Shown here one piece after another: positions 1 to 7,717 of a DNA stretch of 16,219 nt. Made by a program: the position numbers and the translations under genes. The notes beneath the pieces are model-generated. The model was not told the origin of the DNA and did not search any database. It was given only the letters and a program-made list of their open reading frames with translations. Numbering within the stretch: position 1 is the first letter of the stretch; each line of letters opens with the position of its first letter. The DNA comes from JADFUS01 sp036653215 (GTDB lineage: Bacteria > Bacteroidota > Bacteroidia > Bacteroidales > Rikenellaceae), in NCBI GenBank assembly GCA_036653215.1, contig JAVVUK010000032.1:1-16219 (forward strand), given 5' to 3'.

Positions 1-2
1 CA

Positions 3-1292
3 AATTCAGACCTCTACATCTATGATCTTGCTTCAGGCGCAACCAAAAACATATCAGAAGGCATGATGGGTTACGATAGATATCCTGTTTTCTCTGGCGA
101 TGATACTAAAATTGCGTGGACAAGCATGGAGCGTGCTGGTAATGAAGGTGACAAGTCACGTCTGTTTGTTGAAGACCTCGCAACAGGTGAAAAACGTTAT
201 TTAACTAAAGATTTTGATTATAATGCGGCAGGTATAAAATGGGAGGGTGACGACATCTTCTTTATCACACCTATGCAGGCGACACACCAAATAGCAAAAG
301 TATCCTCAAAGGGCGATGCTCCTGTAGAGGTGATCACAGAGGGACTACACGATATAGCCTCTGTTGCTCTTACTCCAAATAGTTATATAATTGAAAAATC
401 GACTATCTCACGTCCAACAGATATATATGCTATTGATCGTAAGACCAAAGAAGAACATAAAATCTCGTCTATAAACGATAATATATTGTCATTCATAAAG
501 ATGGGAGAGGTGCAAAAGCGTATGGTGAAAACTACCGATGGCAAAGATATGCTCGTTTGGGTGACTCTACCTCCAAATTTTGACGCTACAAAGAAATACC
601 CAACTCTTCTTTTCTGTGAGGGAGGACCTCAAAGTGTTGTCAGCAACGGTTGGTCATATCGTTGGAATTTCCAACTTATGGCTGCTAATGGATATATAGT
701 AGTTTCACCAAATCGTCGTGGCTTGCCTTCTTTTGGACAAGAGTGGTTAGATCAAATATCTGGCGATTATAGTGGACAAAACATAAAAGACTACCTTTCT
801 GCAATAGATGATGTCGCAAAAGAACCATGGTCTGACGAAGATAGGTTAGGTTGTGTCGGTGCAAGTTATGGCGGATATTCTGTCTATTATCTTGCTTCAC
901 ATCACAACAAACGTTTTAAAGCTTTCATCTCACATTGTGGAATGTTTAACTTCGAGAGTTTCTATGGAGCTACCGAAGAACTATGGTTCCCAAATAACGA
1001 TCTTGGAGGCGCATATTGGAAAGAAGGAGAGACTATAAAACGTTCGTTTGCCAATTCTCCTCATCGTTTTGTTGATAAATGGGATACCCCAATTATGATT
1101 GTCACAGGCGAGGGAGATTACCGTATCCCTTATACTCAAAGTTTAGAGGCTTATACAGCGGCACGCCTTCAAGGTCTTGATGCTCGATTGGTCGCCTTTG
1201 AAGATGAGGCACACCAAGTCTTTAAACCGCAAAATGCTCTCGTATGGCATGGCGAGTTTTTCCGATGGTTAGATAAATACCTTAAAAAATAG
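3..1292 (+). CDS. S9-family serine peptidase (dipeptidyl-peptidase 5-like), C-terminal part
   Basis: The reading frame is open to the left edge of the window, so the true start lies outside and 429 residues are visible. The first ~170 residues look like the last blades of a WD40/TolB-like beta-propeller (YPVFSGDDTKIAWTSMER, LFVEDLATGEKR). The rest is an alpha/beta-hydrolase domain with a complete prolyl-oligopeptidase triad: nucleophile Ser in GASYGGYS (codon 864-866), Asp in GEGDYR (1116-1118) and His in DEAHQ (1212-1214). In this family the propeller restricts access to peptides, and Bacteroidales relatives are periplasmic dipeptidyl- or acylaminoacyl-peptidases used in peptide catabolism. 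The signal peptide cannot be seen because the N-terminus is missing. The stop codon TAG shares its last G with the GTG start of the next gene, so the two are probably co-transcribed. The S9 assignment is firm. The DPP5-like specificity is inferred from general resemblance. Confidence 0.9.
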   Translation, partial: NSDLYIYDLASGATKNISEGMMGYDRYPVFSGDDTKIAWTSMERAGNEGDKSRLFVEDLATGEKRYLTKDFDYNAAGIKWEGDDIFFITPMQATHQIAKVSSKGDAPVEVITEGLHDIASVALTPNSYIIEKSTISRPTDIYAIDRKTKEEHKISSINDNILSFIKMGEVQKRMVKTTDGKDMLVWVTLPPNFDATKKYPTLLFCEGGPQSVVSNGWSYRWNFQLMAANGYIVVSPNRRGLPSFGQEWLDQISGDYSGQNIKDYLSAIDDVAKEPWSDEDRLGCVGASYGGYSVYYLASHHNKRFKAFISHCGMFNFESFYGATEELWFPNNDLGGAYWKEGETIKRSFANSPHRFVDKWDTPIMIVTGEGDYRIPYTQSLEAYTAARLQGLDARLVAFEDEAHQVFKPQNALVWHGEFFRWLDKYLKK

Positions 1293-1789
1293 TGTCTAAA
1301 ATATATAAATCATTGATCACGACCCCTGTCGGTGAAATGGTGTCACTCACTTCATCGGATGGGGTTGTGGCTTTTATACATACTTGTCGTGTTGATTATA
1401 ACAGGATAATATCTCGTTTCTGTACCGGAAATGAGGTTGTAAATGGTGATAACGAACATTCATTGCAGTTGCATAATGAGATAGATGAGTATTTTAGAAA
1501 AGAGAGAAAGACTTTTGGCGTAAAATGTGTATCAACAGGTACACCCTTCCAAAATAGAGCGTGGGATGTTCTTCGAGAGATCCCTTTCGGTAGCGTTATA
1601 ACCTATCGAGAGCAGGCTATCAAGGCTGGAAGCCCAAACGGATATAGAGCCGTAGGACGTGCTAATAGTAAAAATATTATCGAAATAGTCATTCCGTGTC
1701 ATCGTGTAGTTGCTCATGGAGTTTCTATTGGTGGGTTTGCAAGTGGTGTTGACATAAAACAAAGATTATTAAATCACGAAAAGAAGTGA
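1292..1789 (+). CDS. ogt: Methylated-DNA--protein-cysteine S-methyltransferase
   Basis: A suicide DNA-repair protein that moves the alkyl group from O6-alkylguanine onto its own cysteine. The 165-residue protein has the usual Ogt layout: an N-terminal beta-rich domain opening with TTPVGEM, then the C-terminal active-site domain with GTPFQNRAWDVLREIPFG, TYREQA (helix-turn-helix region), RAVGRAN (the arginine-finger segment) and the reactive motif IPCHRV with Cys136. The distal part GGFASGVDIKQRLL matches the family's GGYAGG..K..LL. The GTG start at 1292 is chosen because it preserves the conserved N-terminal TTPVGE strand; the next ATG (1337) would remove it. The gene overlaps the peptidase stop by one base and the sigma-factor start by four (GTGA), which implies translational coupling. 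There is no fused AdaA regulatory domain, so this is the stand-alone repair enzyme. Confidence 0.93.
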   Translation: MSKIYKSLITTPVGEMVSLTSSDGVVAFIHTCRVDYNRIISRFCTGNEVVNGDNEHSLQLHNEIDEYFRKERKTFGVKCVSTGTPFQNRAWDVLREIPFGSVITYREQAIKAGSPNGYRAVGRANSKNIIEIVIPCHRVVAHGVSIGGFASGVDIKQRLLNHEKK

Positions 1790-2304
1790 AAGAAGATTTG
1801 CTTATAAAAGAGTCTATAACTGGAGATAAACGCTCTTTTGAGTTGTTGTTTAATATGTATAGCAAGCAGATTAAAAATACTCTAATTAGACTTTCCGGAA
1901 ACGAGTTCGACTCGAACGATTTGTTGCAAGAGACTTTTATGAAGGCATATACAAACCTTGATAAATACGACTTCAAATACCCATTTGGGGTGTGGCTTAA
2001 TGCCATAGCCAAGAATACTTTTTTAGATTATATGCGTAAAAATAGTGTTAAAAATAGGATTTTGATTGTCGATTCAGATAGGGTTTCGGAGATGGAGGTT
2101 GAGGATGTGGACGATAATACTGTTGCCAATGAGAGGAGCGATATGTTGATGAGTAAAATTGCGGATATGGAAGATAAATATAAGGTTGTGATGGAGCTTC
2201 GTTATAAGGCAGGATTAGATTATAAAGATATAGCTAAGGAGTTGGATATGTCTATCGATACCGTAAAAACAAGGTTACGTAGGGGAAAAGAAAAGTTAAA
2301 ATGA
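1786..2304 (+). CDS. ECF-type RNA polymerase sigma factor (sigma-70 family)
   Basis: A 172-residue protein with the two-domain plan of extracytoplasmic-function sigma factors. Region 2 (about 5-80) contains DLLQETFMKAYTNLDKYD and the promoter-melting segment FGVWLNAIAKNTFLDYMRK. An acidic linker follows (about 90-115, EMEVEDVDDNTV). Region 4 (about 120-172) has the helix-turn-helix YKDIAKELDMSIDTVKTRLRRGKEKL that reads the -35-type element. The start is GTG at 1786 inside the ogt stop (GTGA overlap); the later ATG at 1856 would delete the start of region 2. Its own stop overlaps the rsmG start (ATGA). No anti-sigma factor or FecR-like gene is adjacent, which is common for ECF genes in housekeeping operons but leaves its control unknown. 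The regulon cannot be predicted from this window. Confidence 0.92.
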   Translation: MKEDLLIKESITGDKRSFELLFNMYSKQIKNTLIRLSGNEFDSNDLLQETFMKAYTNLDKYDFKYPFGVWLNAIAKNTFLDYMRKNSVKNRILIVDSDRVSEMEVEDVDDNTVANERSDMLMSKIADMEDKYKVVMELRYKAGLDYKDIAKELDMSIDTVKTRLRRGKEKLK

Positions 2305-2948
2305 TAGAACAAGAGCTTATAACAAAATATTTTGGTGACAGGTTAACTGCTGAGCAGGTAGATAAGTTTAACCGTATGGGAGATGTCTATAAATCGTGGA
2401 ACGACAAGATAAACGTCATCTCACGTAAAGATATAGACAACGTCTATAAACACCATATTCTACACTCCCTTTCAATCGCTAAGGTAGTCGATTTTGCCGA
2501 TGGAGACAGGGTTATGGATATAGGGTGTGGCGGAGGTTTTCCGGGTGTTCCTCTTGCTGTTATGTTCCCGAATGTCCAATTTTACCTTGTAGACTCCATA
2601 GGTAAGAAGATTAACGTTGTTCAAGAGGTGTGTCGAGAGTTAGGTGTTGAAAATGTGAAAGCCTACCACGCACGTGCCGAAGATGTAAATCTGCAAGTTG
2701 ATTATGTGGTCTCACGTGCTGTTACTCGTTTAGATAAATTTATGGAATGGTCGTGGAAAAAAATTATTGGTGGTGACTCACATGGGGTTATTTATCTTAA
2801 AGGCGGCGATTTAGATCAAGAAATAGAAGAGGGGACTGTTAAAGTTAAAAAAGTTGAAGGTGTTGATATATACGATGTTAGTTCCTTTTTTGAAGAGGAT
2901 TTTTTTGACACTAAGAAAATAATTTGCATAAAAAAGGGAAAGAGGTAG
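2301..2948 (+). CDS. rsmG: 16S rRNA (guanine527-N7)-methyltransferase RsmG (GidB)
   Basis: A SAM-dependent enzyme that methylates N7 of G527 in the 530 loop of 16S rRNA; loss of function in other bacteria gives low-level streptomycin resistance. The 215 residues match the family's usual length. Visible motifs are WNDKINVISRKD (33-44), HILHSLSI (52-59), the SAM-binding glycine loop VMDIGCGGGFPGVPLAVMFP (71-90), the acidic VDS strand end (97-99), VSRAV (137-141) and YLKGGD (165-170). The ATG start overlaps the sigma-factor stop by four bases, making it the last gene of an overlapping four-gene string. A promoter for rpmH begins eight bases after the stop, and no hairpin terminator is seen in between, so some read-through into rpmH is possible. 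Confidence 0.95.
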   Translation: MIEQELITKYFGDRLTAEQVDKFNRMGDVYKSWNDKINVISRKDIDNVYKHHILHSLSIAKVVDFADGDRVMDIGCGGGFPGVPLAVMFPNVQFYLVDSIGKKINVVQEVCRELGVENVKAYHARAEDVNLQVDYVVSRAVTRLDKFMEWSWKKIIGGDSHGVIYLKGGDLDQEIEEGTVKVKKVEGVDIYDVSSFFEEDFFDTKKIICIKKGKR

Positions 2949-2955
2949 TAAAAAG

Positions 2956-2986
2956 TTTGATATTATTAAAAACAGTGTTATCTTTG
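2956..2986 (+). promoter_or_regulatory. Bacteroidota-type promoter of rpmH
   Basis: TTTG at 2956-2959 and TATCTTTG at 2979-2986 are separated by 19 bases. This matches the -33 TTTG / -7 TAnnTTTG consensus of the Bacteroidota housekeeping sigma factor. Transcription would start a few bases downstream, giving a leader of roughly 35 bases before the rpmH ATG at 3028. The match is exact at both boxes; no experiment is implied. Confidence 0.8.
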
Positions 2987-3027
2987 CACCCTAAACAAAC
3001 GAGAATAGAGTATAAAAATATAAGACA

Positions 3028-3180
3028 ATGAAAAGAACATTTCAGCCATCGAGAAAAAAAAGAATAAATAAACATGGTTTCCGTGAAAGAATGTCTACTC
3101 CTAACGGCAGAAGAGTTTTAGCTGCAAGAAGAGCTAAAGGCAGAAAGAAACTTACAGTTTCTGACGAAGCGAAAGCCTAA
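3028..3180 (+). CDS. rpmH: 50S ribosomal protein L34
   Basis: A short 50-residue gene. The translation begins MKRTFQPSRKKRINKHGF and continues with RERMSTPNGRRVLAARRAKGRKKL, which is the near-invariant bacterial L34 sequence, followed by a short acidic tail (SDEAKA) often seen in Bacteroidota. L34 is a small, very basic protein of the large ribosomal subunit near the exit-tunnel side. In many bacteria rpmH precedes rnpA and yidC. Here it stands alone between its own promoter (2956-2986) and a hairpin terminator (3204-3242), so it seems to be a single-gene transcript. There is no Shine-Dalgarno motif; the leader is A-rich. Confidence 0.97.
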   Translation: MKRTFQPSRKKRINKHGFRERMSTPNGRRVLAARRAKGRKKLTVSDEAKA

Positions 3181-3203
3181 TTTTTCTTTTTGAGAAATAA
3201 TAA

Positions 3204-3242
3204 TAGGACGTGAATTATATATTCACGTCCTATATTATTTTT
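3204..3242 (+). terminator. Intrinsic terminator after rpmH
   Basis: A perfect 12-base-pair stem pairs 3204-3215 (TAGGACGTGAAT) with 3221-3232 around a five-base loop, followed by a T-rich tail (TATTATTTTT). It lies 24 bases after the rpmH stop. Confidence 0.85.
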
Positions 3243-3303
3243 ATATATGGTCAAGAAAGCAAGAGAAAACGAATATGTAAATATTATAAATTAGAAGTAG
3301 CCC

Positions 3304-3334
3304 TTTTTTTTATCCTCTTTTAATAGTACTTTTG
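3304..3334 (+). promoter_or_regulatory. Probable promoter of the uvrD-radical SAM pair
   Basis: TACTTTTG at 3327-3334 fits the TAnnTTTG -7 box. Nineteen bases upstream is TTTT (3304-3307), one base off the TTTG -33 box. The -7 box overlaps an upstream in-frame TTG codon (3332), so that codon cannot be the translation start if this promoter is used. Instead the message would have a leader of only about 15 bases before the ATG at 3356. Confidence 0.6.
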
Positions 3335-3355
3335 TATTCTAAACAGTTTCTAATA

Positions 3356-5638
3356 ATGTCAGAATACTTATCACTACTTAGCCCACAACAAAGGGAAGCG
3401 GTAGAAAATTATAAAGGTGCCTCGTTGGTTATTGCGGGTGCGGGTGCAGGAAAGACACGTGTGCTCACATATCGTATTGCTCACATGATTGCCGAAGGGG
3501 TAGATCCAAATTCTATCTTGTCGCTTACCTTCACTAAAAAGGCGGCTAACGAGATGCGTAGTCGTATATCGTCTATTATCTCATATAGTGAGGCTCGTCA
3601 AATTTGGATGGGCACTTTCCACTCTGTGTTTGCTCGGATATTGCGTCTTGAGGCTGAAGCCATAAAATTTCCTAATACCTTTACGATATACGAAACAGCA
3701 GACTCTCGTAATGTGGTGAAAAGCATAGTCAAGGAGCTTAATTTAGACGAGAACAAGTATAAGCCTAAAGATATCTTTGCTCGTATCTCAATGGCTAAAA
3801 ACAGCCTTGTTACTCCTGCCATGTATCGTGATAACACCTCTTTGGTGAGCGAAGATCGTGAACGTGGCATATTGCGCTTTGCTGAGGTGTACAGTGCTTA
3901 TATGCAACGTTGTAGGCTCAATAGTGCTATGGACTTCGACGACCTGCTCCTATATACCAACATCCTATTTAAGGAACACCCTGATATTTTAGAAAAATAT
4001 CAAGATATGTTTCGTTATATCCTTGTTGATGAGTACCAAGATACTAACTCAGCTCAATACCTAATAATAAAAAAGCTATCTGCTAAATATCGTAACATAT
4101 GTGCTGTGGGTGATGATGCTCAAAGTATATACTCTTTTCGTGGTGCGAGGATAGAAAATATATTGAGGTTTCAAAACGACTATCAAGATGCTCAGCTTTA
4201 TAAGTTAGAGGAGAACTATCGTTCTACACAAACTATTGTAAATGCGGCAAACAGCGTTATAGAGAAGAACAAAAACCAAATTACAAAAAAGGTATTTTCA
4301 AATAAAGAGGTGGGTGAGAAGATCTTGCTTTGTCGCACAAATAGCGATAAAGACGAGGCTCGTGAGGTGGTGCGTGATATTATGCACTCACATAACGACG
4401 GGGTTTTATTTAAAGAAATGGCGATCCTCTATCGTACCAATGCCCAAAGTAGAGCTATGGAAGATGCTTTACGCATGAGGGCTATTCCTTATCGTATATA
4501 TGGAGGCATCTCTTTTTACCAAAGGGCGGAGGTTAAAAACATTGTCGCTTATGTGAGGCTTATAGTCAACAAGAACGATGATGAGGCTCTTAAGCGTATC
4601 ATCAATTTTCCGGCACGAGGAATTGGGGCGACCACACTCTCACATATTGAGGCTTGTGCTCAGGCTGTGGGAAAGAGTATGTGGAGCGTCATGGAGAGCA
4701 GCACCCCCGAAGAAATGGGACTCCGAGATGCTGCTGTTCGTAAGTTAAACGGTTTCATGCAACTTATTCGTGATATGCGTGAGGTTGCTGAGGATGCAGA
4801 TGCTTACGAATTTGTATTTGCCCTTTGTCAAAAGAGTGGTATCATAACTACATATAAAGACAATCCTGCTCCGGAGTCGCAAACGGCATATCAAAATGTG
4901 GAAGAACTGGTAAACTCTGTGAAGCAGCAATGTGAAACTTCGATAAAAGAGAGTGGTGATAAGCTGTTAGCTGATAAATGGGTTGAAGATATAACTCTTC
5001 TCTCAGACATGGATCGAGATGAAAATAGTGACGACCAAGTGACCCTTATGACAATACACTCTGCCAAAGGGTTGGAATATGGAAACATATATCTCGTGGG
5101 TGTTGAGGATGGGTTGTTCCCATCGTCTCAATGTACGGACAACCCAAGTGAGATGGAGGAGGAGAGACGACTCTTTTATGTCGCAATCACAAGAGCGGCA
5201 AAGCGTCTTATGATCTCATTCTCTCTTAGTCGTTTTAAGTGGGGCAGTATTACTCCTTCACGTCCAAGTCCTTTGTTGAGAGATATAGACCCTCAATATT
5301 ATGACAACCCCGATCTTATAAATACGGAAAGTGCTGGTGGCGTATATGGAGGAGAGCCTATAAAAGCAACATGGGGAAGGCAGCAAATGGAAATGCCATC
5401 TGTTGAGAAGCCTCGTGCAGCATCTACCTTTAAGCGTGTCGCCGCTTCTACATCTACTTCTCCAATTGCTTCACATGGAGATATTTCTGTTGGCACACGT
5501 GTCCATCATGCCAAATTTGGCAATGGGGTAGTGGAGTCTATGGAGAAGTTGGGTAATGATGTGAAGGCGCTTATCAACTTCGACAAAAATGGTAAGAAAA
5601 ATATGCTTCTTAACTTCGCACGATTAGAAAAATTATAA
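3356..5638 (+). CDS. uvrD: ATP-dependent 3'-5' DNA helicase, UvrD/PcrA type
   Basis: A superfamily 1A helicase that unwinds DNA in nucleotide-excision and mismatch repair and clears proteins from DNA. With ATG 3356 the protein has 760 residues, typical for PcrA/UvrD. All helicase motifs are present in order: Q-motif LSPQQREAV (about 7-15), Walker A GAGAGKT with Lys33, Walker B DEYQD (225-229), GDDAQSIYSFRGA (252 on), EENYRS (285-290), MTIHSAKGLEY (565-575) and VAITRA (609-614). The C-terminus (713-760, GTRVHHAKFGNGVVESME...) is the Tudor-like domain that in PcrA contacts RNA polymerase. The ATG at 3356 is preferred over an in-frame TTG at 3332, which lies within the predicted -7 promoter box, and MSEYLSLLSPQQ is a natural N-terminus. 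The radical SAM gene starts two bases after the stop. Confidence 0.95.
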   Translation: MSEYLSLLSPQQREAVENYKGASLVIAGAGAGKTRVLTYRIAHMIAEGVDPNSILSLTFTKKAANEMRSRISSIISYSEARQIWMGTFHSVFARILRLEAEAIKFPNTFTIYETADSRNVVKSIVKELNLDENKYKPKDIFARISMAKNSLVTPAMYRDNTSLVSEDRERGILRFAEVYSAYMQRCRLNSAMDFDDLLLYTNILFKEHPDILEKYQDMFRYILVDEYQDTNSAQYLIIKKLSAKYRNICAVGDDAQSIYSFRGARIENILRFQNDYQDAQLYKLEENYRSTQTIVNAANSVIEKNKNQITKKVFSNKEVGEKILLCRTNSDKDEAREVVRDIMHSHNDGVLFKEMAILYRTNAQSRAMEDALRMRAIPYRIYGGISFYQRAEVKNIVAYVRLIVNKNDDEALKRIINFPARGIGATTLSHIEACAQAVGKSMWSVMESSTPEEMGLRDAAVRKLNGFMQLIRDMREVAEDADAYEFVFALCQKSGIITTYKDNPAPESQTAYQNVEELVNSVKQQCETSIKESGDKLLADKWVEDITLLSDMDRDENSDDQVTLMTIHSAKGLEYGNIYLVGVEDGLFPSSQCTDNPSEMEEERRLFYVAITRAAKRLMISFSLSRFKWGSITPSRPSPLLRDIDPQYYDNPDLINTESAGGVYGGEPIKATWGRQQMEMPSVEKPRAASTFKRVAASTSTSPIASHGDISVGTRVHHAKFGNGVVESMEKLGNDVKALINFDKNGKKNMLLNFARLEKL

Positions 5639-5640
5639 CA

Positions 5641-7482
5641 ATGTTATTGATAACCCCTCCTTTTACGCAGCCTAACACTCCATATCCTGCAACTCCATAT
5701 CTTATGAGTTACCTCAAGGGTATCGGTGTGGATGTGTGTCAGGTAGATTTAGGGTTGGAGGTCTTGTTGTCTCTTTTTTCTAAAGAGGGGCTTACACGTC
5801 TCTTTGATAGTGTCTCATCTCAAGAACTTAAGCTGTCTGCCAAATGTAAATATATAATCTCCGAGAAAGATAGGTATATCGATACGGTAGACCATGTAAT
5901 TGCTTTCTTGCAAGGTGATGAACATATAATGGCTCATCGTATTGCTGAGTGTGGTTTTCTTCCTATTTTTGATGATAAGAGCAATAGCGAAGAGGAGGAT
6001 TGGGCTTTTGGTATGATGGGAAGTGTTGATAAGGCGAAACATATATGCACCTGTTACCTTGAGGAGGTAGGTGATTTTATAAGTAATGTTGTAGATTCTC
6101 ATTTCGCTTTTGCTCGTTATGGGGAGCATCTCGGACGTTCGGCATCCTCATTCGATGAGATATATGGCGAACTTATGGGAGAAGAACGATATATAGATAG
6201 CATAATGCTACCTCTTTTAGAAGAGCATCTTAAAGATGGTGTTCATGACATTGTGGGTATCACAATTCCTTTTCCGGGAAACCTATACTCAGCATTGCGC
6301 TGTGGTGCTTACATAAAACAAAGACACCATGATGTGAAAGTGGTTTATGGAGGTGGTTTCGTCAGTACGGAACTTCGTGAGTTGTCTGATGTAAGGCTCT
6401 TTGAGTTTGGTGATTACATGATCTTAGACGATGGGGAGCTTCCTTTGCAACGTCTCATATCGCACTTGCAGGGAGAGAAAAATCCACTCGTTCGCACCTT
6501 TGAATTTGCCAAAGATGCTATAATATACCACGACGATAATACAGCTTTAGAACCGGAGCCTGTATGTATGAGTATGCCCGATTATAGAGGTCTTCCTTTA
6601 CACAAATATATATCACTGCTTGCTGTAACAAACCCTATGCACCGTTTATGGAGCGATGGCAGGTGGAATAAGTTAACCCTCGCACATGGATGTTATTGGC
6701 ATAAATGCACCTTTTGTGACTGCTCTTTAGACTACATCTCTCGTTATGTACCTCTTTGTGCTACAACTATTGTCGATAGGATAGAACAACTTGTTGAGAG
6801 CACTGGTGAGAGAGGTTTCCACTTTGTAGACGAGGCGTTGCCTCCGGCTCTTTTGCGAGATGTGGCACGTGAGATAATAGCACGTAAAATAGTTATTTCA
6901 TGGTGGGGTAATATCCGTTTTGAGAAGAGCTTCAATGAGGAGCTGTGTCATCTCCTTCGTCTTTCAGGGTGTATCGCTGTTTCGGGAGGTATAGAAGTTG
7001 CTTCGGAGAGGATTTTAAAAATGATAAATAAGGGGGTTTCTCTAAGTCAACTCTCAAAAGTGACATATAACCTCACTCAGGCAGATATCATGGTACATGG
7101 GTATCTTATGTATGGCTTCCCCACACAAACAGCACAGGAGACGATAGATTCGTTGGAGGTGGTACGTCAGTTTTTTGAAAATGGACTTTTGCAATCTGCC
7201 TTTTGGCATCGTTTTGCTCTCACGGCGCATAGTGAGGTGGGACGCAACCCTCAAAATTTTGGGATAACGGTCAGTGATGCTCCTTTTGGTGGTTTTGCAC
7301 GTAATGATATAGACTTCACCGATAATGTAGGATGTGACCATTCGCTGTGGGGTGAGGGGCTTCGGGTATCTCTTTATAACTATATGCAGGGGGTAGGTTA
7401 TGATATGCCTTTAAAAAAGTGGTTTCACCATAAAACGCCACCTACTACTATTCCTAAAAATCTAATTGCCAACTATCTGTAA
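5641..7482 (+). CDS. B12-binding-type radical SAM protein, function unknown
   Basis: A 613-residue protein. The N-terminal ~290 residues resemble the cobalamin-binding-like (Rossmann) domain of class B radical SAM enzymes: opening strand LLITPPFTQPNTPYPATPYL, later VVYGGGFVSTEL (about 234-245) and LDDGE (262-266). There is no DxHxxG motif, so cobalamin binding is not assured. The radical SAM domain follows with the cluster motif at Cys351, Cys356 and Cys359 plus Cys361 (GCYWHKCTFCDC), a spacing of CX4CX2CXC rather than the usual CX3CX2C. Further support is HFVDEALPP (about 396-404), a GGIEV strand (449-453) like the SAM-contacting beta-4 motif, and HGYLMYGFPTQT. It lies two bases downstream of uvrD and should share its transcript. 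Family members of this kind modify peptides, lipids or cofactors by radical chemistry; no substrate can be named here. The stop lies in a 12-base direct repeat. Confidence 0.85.
   Translation: MLLITPPFTQPNTPYPATPYLMSYLKGIGVDVCQVDLGLEVLLSLFSKEGLTRLFDSVSSQELKLSAKCKYIISEKDRYIDTVDHVIAFLQGDEHIMAHRIAECGFLPIFDDKSNSEEEDWAFGMMGSVDKAKHICTCYLEEVGDFISNVVDSHFAFARYGEHLGRSASSFDEIYGELMGEERYIDSIMLPLLEEHLKDGVHDIVGITIPFPGNLYSALRCGAYIKQRHHDVKVVYGGGFVSTELRELSDVRLFEFGDYMILDDGELPLQRLISHLQGEKNPLVRTFEFAKDAIIYHDDNTALEPEPVCMSMPDYRGLPLHKYISLLAVTNPMHRLWSDGRWNKLTLAHGCYWHKCTFCDCSLDYISRYVPLCATTIVDRIEQLVESTGERGFHFVDEALPPALLRDVAREIIARKIVISWWGNIRFEKSFNEELCHLLRLSGCIAVSGGIEVASERILKMINKGVSLSQLSKVTYNLTQADIMVHGYLMYGFPTQTAQETIDSLEVVRQFFENGLLQSAFWHRFALTAHSEVGRNPQNFGITVSDAPFGGFARNDIDFTDNVGCDHSLWGEGLRVSLYNYMQGVGYDMPLKKWFHHKTPPTTIPKNLIANYL
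7471..7482 (+). repeat. 12-base direct repeat, left copy
   Basis: AACTATCTGTAA at 7471-7482 contains the last three codons and stop of the radical SAM gene. The identical 12 bases recur at 7865-7876, where the reverse strand holds the dnaX stop. The two copies exactly bracket the repeat cassette 7483-7864. Confidence 0.8.
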
Positions 7483-7593
7483 AATCCATACGCCATAATC
7501 AGATCTTCTCAAAACGGATAGAGAAACGACGTTTCTCTAAAAAAGTTGTTTGTGTTACTTTCTTACAAGAAAGTAACGGTCTTTCTCTTTTGT
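7483..7593. repeat. 111-base intergenic repeat, copy 1
   Basis: This stretch recurs at 7718-7828 (offset 235) with only three substitutions, all transitions (positions 7493, 7528, 7530). It contains two inverted repeats. One is GAGAAAC/GTTTCTC (7521-7537), whose stem is conserved while the loop differs between copies. The other is a 24-base near-perfect palindrome, 7554-7577 (GTTACTTTCTT/AAGAAAGTAAC). Beyond 7593 the two copies become pyrimidine-rich and diverge, but both reach CGATCGAT. Confidence 0.9.
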
Positions 7594-7602
7594 TTTTGTC
7601 TT

Positions 7603-7706
7603 TTGCCGATCGATTAAAAGGCAATTTTTAATTGCCAAAATCGGCAACAGCCATCGGCTGTTATTAGCAATAATGATATTAAAGCTTTTGCTTTAATATC
7701 ATTATT
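7603..7706. terminator. Hairpin cluster between convergent genes, including a bidirectional terminator candidate
   Basis: Three adjacent structures fill the space between the two 111-base repeats. The first pairs 7603-7610 with 7640-7647 (TTGCCGAT/ATCGGCAA) and encloses GGCAATT/AATTGCC (7620-7636). The second is AACAGCC/GGCTGTT (7646-7662), which shares two bases with the first. The third is a perfect 17-base-pair stem, 7669-7685 with 7690-7706, around a TTTT loop and followed by TTT on the plus strand. The last could terminate the plus-strand uvrD-radical SAM transcript and may also stop dnaX transcripts from the other side. Confidence 0.65.
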
Positions 7707-7717
7707 TTAACTTGTAC

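Noticed and set aside
685..900. Minus-strand and alternate-frame open frames inside the large genes (for example 685-900, 5815-6129, 7054-7341, 8234-8560, 12081-12479)
   Set aside because: Each lies wholly within a well-supported gene on the other strand or frame, and none shows family motifs. They are shadow frames.
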